Assembly (NCBI RefSeq): GCF_026410405.1
Contig: NZ_JAPMLN010000001.1
Coordinates: 248,001 to 312,000 of the forward strand
Source of the DNA: Marinicella gelatinilytica
GTDB taxonomy: Bacteria; Pseudomonadota; Gammaproteobacteria; Xanthomonadales; Marinicellaceae
Length of the DNA stretch: 64,000 nucleotides
Direction: 5' to 3'
The translations under genes were made by a program, and so were the position numbers. Below are positions 60,293-64,000 of the stretch, piece after piece. The stretch's first letter is position 1. Each line of letters opens with the position of its first letter. Below the pieces are notes generated by a model. That model was not told the DNA's origin. It searched no databases and worked only from the letters and a program-made list of their open reading frames with translations.

Positions 60293-61135
60293 AGCTGTTC
60301 TTAATTTTAATAATTCAGGGAAAAAGGTTAAATCCAAGGCCTTTTTTAAAAAACCAACACCAGAGGAGCCACCACTACCGGTTTTGAAACCAATGATACG
60401 TTCCACTGTTTTCATGTGTCGAAATCGCCATAATTGAAAAGACTCTTCCACGTCAACCAACTGTTCACATAAGGCATATATGGACCAATGCTCTTCAGGA
60501 TACCTATAAACATCCACCAATGCATTCATGAGTGACTCATTGTATCGATGTGGTTGCCTATAATCTCGGTTAACCAATTCTTTATCAAGCGGGTAACCGT
60601 GATTGTATAAATAATGTATAAATACATCATAAATACTCGGTGATTCTAATACCTCCTGCAATACCTCTCTTGATTTGGAGCCTTCGGGAAAAACTGATAA
60701 CATTTTTTCATTTTTATTACCCAGTAAAAATTCAACCTGACGATATTGAACTGACTGAAAACCTGAAGCATTACCAAATACCCCACGAAATTGTACATAT
60801 TCACTGGGCGTAAGGGTTTCCAAAACCGCCCATTGTTCAAATAGTTGTTTTTGAATTTGTTTAACCCGTGCTAAAATCTTAGAAGCCTTACCCAAACGCT
60901 CTTCTTGAACCCACGCTATCGCTGCTTTTAGTTCATGAATAATCAATTTCATCCATAATTCAGAAGTCTGATGCTGGATAATAAACAGCATTTCATCATG
61001 ATGCTCGGGATTGCTTAGTGGTTTTTGTGCCGACAACAAACGATTCAAATATAAATAACCACCATAGTTTTTACGCTCAGATAAATCTAACTTAATGTCT
61101 GCTTCTAAATTTCTGATGTTATCATCTTGACTCAT
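60287..61135 (-). CDS. kynA: Tryptophan 2,3-dioxygenase
   Basis: A 282-residue haem dioxygenase opening the indole ring to give N-formylkynurenine. H55 (IIQHQTSELW) and the haem ligand H240 (FRHMKTVERIIGFKTGSGGSSG) fall at exactly the Xanthomonas enzyme positions, and the substrate-binding R117 is in QFRGVFG. No kynureninase or formamidase gene is near. Confidence 0.94.
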   Translation of the reverse strand: MSQDDNIRNLEADIKLDLSERKNYGGYLYLNRLLSAQKPLSNPEHHDEMLFIIQHQTSELWMKLIIHELKAAIAWVQEERLGKASKILARVKQIQKQLFEQWAVLETLTPSEYVQFRGVFGNASGFQSVQYRQVEFLLGNKNEKMLSVFPEGSKSREVLQEVLESPSIYDVFIHYLYNHGYPLDKELVNRDYRQPHRYNESLMNALVDVYRYPEEHWSIYALCEQLVDVEESFQLWRFRHMKTVERIIGFKTGSGGSSGVGFLKKALDLTFFPELLKLRTAL

Positions 61136-61427
61136 TTCTATACCTAATAATTAATGTAAGGCGTTATTGTAGAATCTTGATAACGATTTCGCATTGTTTC
61201 ATATCAAAATCTCACCATTAAAGCGATAAAATAATTATCATCATTACTAATAGCGACCTTTTGTGATTGTTCATCTTCTAAATCAGTGACAATGTGCCAA
61301 TATATAAAACACTGCACCAGCTTACTTTATTATTTAGTGTGATTAACTTATAATACACTCCGCAAAAAAGGTTGCAAACAACAACCACTATTTATAATGT
61401 ATGGCCCTCATAACAGGACGATTTAAC

Positions 61428-61536
61428 AACCGACAATATGTCGGTTTAATAACCCGGGCCTGCTATCTGCCAGCAGAACTTCTTAGATAATAGCTATGCT
61501 ATTCAAATTTGGCTGGTTAGATGATAACCAATCCAA
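61428..61536 (+). promoter_or_regulatory. Structured leader of the 2-oxoacid dehydrogenase operon
   Basis: In the 61136-61548 gap two TATAAT hexamers (61349-61354, 61393-61398) mark likely promoters. Downstream, four dyads follow one another: AACCGACA-ATA-TGTCGGTT (61428-61446), CTGCT-N7-AGCAG (61460-61476), AATAGC-TAT-GCTATT (61489-61503) and TTGG-TGGTTA-N5-TAACCA-CCAA (61509-61536). The last ends just before the GGAG site of the E1 alpha gene. They may be RNA hairpins or protein operators. I see nothing else in the gap. Confidence 0.5.
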
Positions 61537-61554
61537 CATATTCGGAGAGTGAAA

Positions 61555-62637
61555 TTGACTACAGTTGCCTCGTTCAATATCGACTACTTACAATACCTCA
61601 CCCCTAACGGTGAGTTGGTGGGGGACAAAAAACCTCGTATTGCCACTGATTTTGAAAAGCTCAAATCCATTTATGAGCTAATGGTCTTAACCCGTACTTT
61701 TGATAGTAAAGCGGTGGCTTTACAACGCACCGGTAAGCTTGGTACCTATGCCTCTTGTTTAGGTCATGAAGCGGTTCATATCGGCATCGGTTCTGCCATG
61801 GCAGAGTCTGATGTTTTTGCCCCCATGTACCGTGAATATGGTGCTCAATTTTATCGTGGTGTAAAAATGTCTGAAGTACTCAATTACTGGGGCGGTGATG
61901 AACGCGGTAGTAATTTTTCCGGACCACAGCATGATTTTCCTTGGTGTGTACCAATTGCCACCCAATGCACCCATGCCGCCGGTGCTGCCATGGCCATGAA
62001 ACTACGTGGCGAAAAACGGGCTGCTGTTTCAGTGGTTGGTGACGGTGGTAGCTCTAAAGGTGACTTTTTAGAAGCCATTAACGCCGCCAGTGCCTTTACG
62101 TTGCCGATGGTGTTAATGATTGTGAATAACCAATGGGCCATCTCTGTACCACGTAAAAAACAATCCGCGGGACGAACTCTGGCACAAAAAGGTCTGGCCG
62201 GAGGACTACCATCCCTTCAGGTGGACGGCAACGACTATATCGCTGTGTACACAGCTGTTCGAGCTGCTTTAAAACGGGCTTATGAGGGCAAAGGTGCCAC
62301 CGTTATTGAGGCCATTACCTATCGGCTCAGTGATCACACCACTGCCGATGATGCCAGCCGTTATCGCCCGGATGATGAGGTTGAAAATGCCCGTCAATTC
62401 GAACCCATTAAGCGCATGCGTAAATATTTAATGAGTAACAAACAGTGGAATGAACAACTGGAAAACCAATTACTAGAAACCAGTAAAAAAGAAGTTGAAG
62501 AAGCCGTTGATGAGTATTTAAGCAGTGGCAACCCCGGAGTTGCTTCAATGTTTGACTATATGTTTGCAGACATGCCGCATACTTTAGAAGCGCAGAAACA
62601 ATATGCCCTGGATTTAGAGGAGAAGTCAAATGGCTAA
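61555..62637 (+). CDS. pdhA: 2-oxoacid (pyruvate or branched-chain) dehydrogenase E1 alpha subunit
   Basis: A 360-residue thiamine-diphosphate enzyme subunit. The ThDP motif is GDGGSSKGDFLEAINAASAFTLPMVLMIVNNQWAIS (D163 within it), and YRLSDHTTADDASRYR carries the phosphorylation-loop region. I start at TTG 61555 because GGAG is seven bases upstream; a GTG at 61549 is too close to it. With the next two genes it forms a heterotetrameric-E1 complex converting a 2-oxoacid to acyl-CoA. Pyruvate is most likely but not provable. Confidence 0.88.
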   Translation: MTTVASFNIDYLQYLTPNGELVGDKKPRIATDFEKLKSIYELMVLTRTFDSKAVALQRTGKLGTYASCLGHEAVHIGIGSAMAESDVFAPMYREYGAQFYRGVKMSEVLNYWGGDERGSNFSGPQHDFPWCVPIATQCTHAAGAAMAMKLRGEKRAAVSVVGDGGSSKGDFLEAINAASAFTLPMVLMIVNNQWAISVPRKKQSAGRTLAQKGLAGGLPSLQVDGNDYIAVYTAVRAALKRAYEGKGATVIEAITYRLSDHTTADDASRYRPDDEVENARQFEPIKRMRKYLMSNKQWNEQLENQLLETSKKEVEEAVDEYLSSGNPGVASMFDYMFADMPHTLEAQKQYALDLEEKSNG

Positions 62638-63610
62638 AGTGACCTTAGTTGAAGCGGTTACCATGGCAATGGACCATGAACTTGGACATGATAAAGATGT
62701 CGTCATTATGGGCGAAGATGTGGGTATTAATGGTGGCGTTTTTCGTGCCACCAAAGGACTGGCTCAAAAGTATGGTGAAGACCGTGTGATTGATACACCA
62801 CTGGCTGAAGCCATGATTGCCGGAATGGCAGTAGGTATGGCCACTCAAGGGATGAAGCCGATCGCGGAAGCACAATTTATGGGGTTTATATATCCCATGG
62901 TGGAACACATTGTCTGTCATGCAGCACGCATGCGTAACCGGACTCGTGGACGCTTAACCTGTCCTTTGGTTATTCGCGCCCCATACGGCGGCGGCATTCA
63001 CGCACCTGAGCATCATTCAGAAAGTACTGAAGCTTTATTTGCACATATTCCTGGTTTACGGGTGGTCATTCCGTCCTCCCCTACCCGCGCTTACGGCTTG
63101 CTATTGGCCGCCATTCGCAGTCCGGATCCGGTTATCTTTTTAGAACCCAAGCGTATCTATCATTGGAGTAAAGAAGAAGTTGAAAATGATGGTGAGGAGT
63201 ATCCATTAGACATGTGTTATGTCATCCGTGAAGGTGAAGATGTGACCTTAGTGACCTGGGGTGCGATGATGAAAGAAACCTTAGAAGCGGCTGACAAGCT
63301 TGCTGAACAAGGTATTTCAGCTGAAGTTATTGATGTCGCCACCATTAGTCCGCTTGATATGGACACCATCGCTGAATCAGTGGCTAAAACCGGTCGCTGC
63401 GTGATTGTTCAGGAAGCTGCACGTCACTGTAGCTTATCGTCAGAAATAGCCGCCAATTTAGCGGATCAGGGTTTGTATGATTTACAAGCACCCGTAAAAC
63501 GGGTAACCGGCTATGACGTCATCATGCCATTGTTTAAAATGGAGAAAAAATATATGCCAACCACTGAACGTATTTTGCAGGCAGTTAATCAAGTATTGGA
63601 GGTTTCATGA
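62630..63610 (+). CDS. pdhB: 2-oxoacid (pyruvate or branched-chain) dehydrogenase E1 beta subunit
   Basis: A 326-residue transketolase-like subunit: VVIMGEDVGINGGVFRATKGL, DTPLAEAMIAGMAVGMA and PYGGGIHAPEHHSES are typical of E1 beta. It overlaps the E1 alpha end by eight bases and the E2 start by four, giving tight coupling. Confidence 0.92.
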   Translation: MAKVTLVEAVTMAMDHELGHDKDVVIMGEDVGINGGVFRATKGLAQKYGEDRVIDTPLAEAMIAGMAVGMATQGMKPIAEAQFMGFIYPMVEHIVCHAARMRNRTRGRLTCPLVIRAPYGGGIHAPEHHSESTEALFAHIPGLRVVIPSSPTRAYGLLLAAIRSPDPVIFLEPKRIYHWSKEEVENDGEEYPLDMCYVIREGEDVTLVTWGAMMKETLEAADKLAEQGISAEVIDVATISPLDMDTIAESVAKTGRCVIVQEAARHCSLSSEIAANLADQGLYDLQAPVKRVTGYDVIMPLFKMEKKYMPTTERILQAVNQVLEVS

Positions 63611-64000
63611 GTATTTTTAAATTACCTGATTTAGGGGAAGGTTTACCGGACGCAGAGATTGTTGAGTGGCATGTTAAGGTGGGTGACAAAGTCACTGAAG
63701 ACCAGCCAATGGTCTCCATGGAAACAGCCAAAGCAGTTGTTGACGTACCGGTGCCGGTTACCGGAACAGTTAAAAAGTTATATGGTGAACCGGGTGATGT
63801 TATTGATACCGGAGCACCCTTAATTGAATTTGATACCGGTGATGGAGCCATTGAAGAGCCTGCTGTTGACGATGAAAAAGACTCACCAACTAAGTTGCGT
63901 GAAGAAGCCGAGCAAGTTTTAATGGATCTTGATAAAGAAGAATCCCAGCAAACAAGCACCGAACAACCGGCAGCCGCAAGCAAACAAGGCACCGTAGTCG
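63607..64000 (+). CDS. Dihydrolipoyl acyltransferase E2, N-terminal part (partial)
   Basis: The first 131 codons of an E2 gene cut by the right edge. A lipoyl domain (1-78) has the lipoylated K42 in METAKAVVDVP. An acidic linker with KLREEAEQVLMDLDKEE and an Ala/Gln-rich stretch follows. The subunit-binding and catalytic domains lie beyond the window. Confidence 0.9.
   Translation, partial: MSIFKLPDLGEGLPDAEIVEWHVKVGDKVTEDQPMVSMETAKAVVDVPVPVTGTVKKLYGEPGDVIDTGAPLIEFDTGDGAIEEPAVDDEKDSPTKLREEAEQVLMDLDKEESQQTSTEQPAAASKQGTVV

Overview
The window reads as chromosomal DNA of an AT-leaning gammaproteobacterium. The evidence is the lapAB pair, nudJ-mnmA-hflD, the thrS-infC-rpmI-rplT-pheST-ihfA string, a divergent orn/rsgA pair, System I cytochrome c maturation (ccmABCDEFGHI) and AmgK/MurU cell-wall recycling. 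The gene mix resembles Marinicella or relatives near the Xanthomonadales; that placement is inference from gene content only. I see no prophage, integrase, insertion sequence or CRISPR array. Gene density is high and almost all genes are core or metabolic.

Layout. 1-10.4 kb: partial lapB, lapA, a dispersed repeat, plsC, a small secreted protein with amgK-murU, an NhaC antiporter, nudJ-mnmA-hflD and acnA. 10.4-13.6 kb: a DUF1207-like outer-membrane protein and two membrane diguanylate cyclases. 13.6-20.1 kb: grpE-dnaK-dnaJ-dapB on the minus strand behind a probable sigma-32 promoter, and divergent recN. 20.1-22.5 kb: two tandem secreted paralogues with six matching cysteines and no family I recognise.

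22.5-39.2 kb is an anaerobic respiration island. It holds ubiU-ubiV-ubiD-ubiT (oxygen-independent ubiquinone synthesis), a haem-type TonB receptor, a cytochrome cd1 nitrite reductase with an extra fused cytochrome c domain, a Dnr-type regulator, a sirtuin, and the complete ccm operon including a 52-residue ccmD. Three promoters here (ubiU, the TonB receptor, nirS) each carry a 14-bp TTGAC-N4-ATCAA box. In each case the box is centred about 41 bp before the start site predicted from a -10-like hexamer. This suggests one small NO/anoxia regulon linking quinone supply, haem uptake and nitrite reduction, with Ccm attaching the c haems.

39.4-47.7 kb: a PilH-like receiver, orn, rsgA, a Nudix enzyme, a winged-helix/TPR membrane regulator, a secreted beta-helix protein, a UPF0158 protein and an unknown secreted protein. 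47.8-59.2 kb, minus strand: pruA, mdh, tRNA-Pro(GGG), a MerR-like gene, ihfA, pheT, pheS, rplT, rpmI, infC (probable AUC start), thrS and pdxJ. Several terminators or leader structures lie inside this string. 59.2-64 kb: a DUF6502-like gene, tryptophan 2,3-dioxygenase, and a pyruvate or branched-chain 2-oxoacid dehydrogenase operon. That operon has a structured leader, and its E2 gene runs off the right edge.
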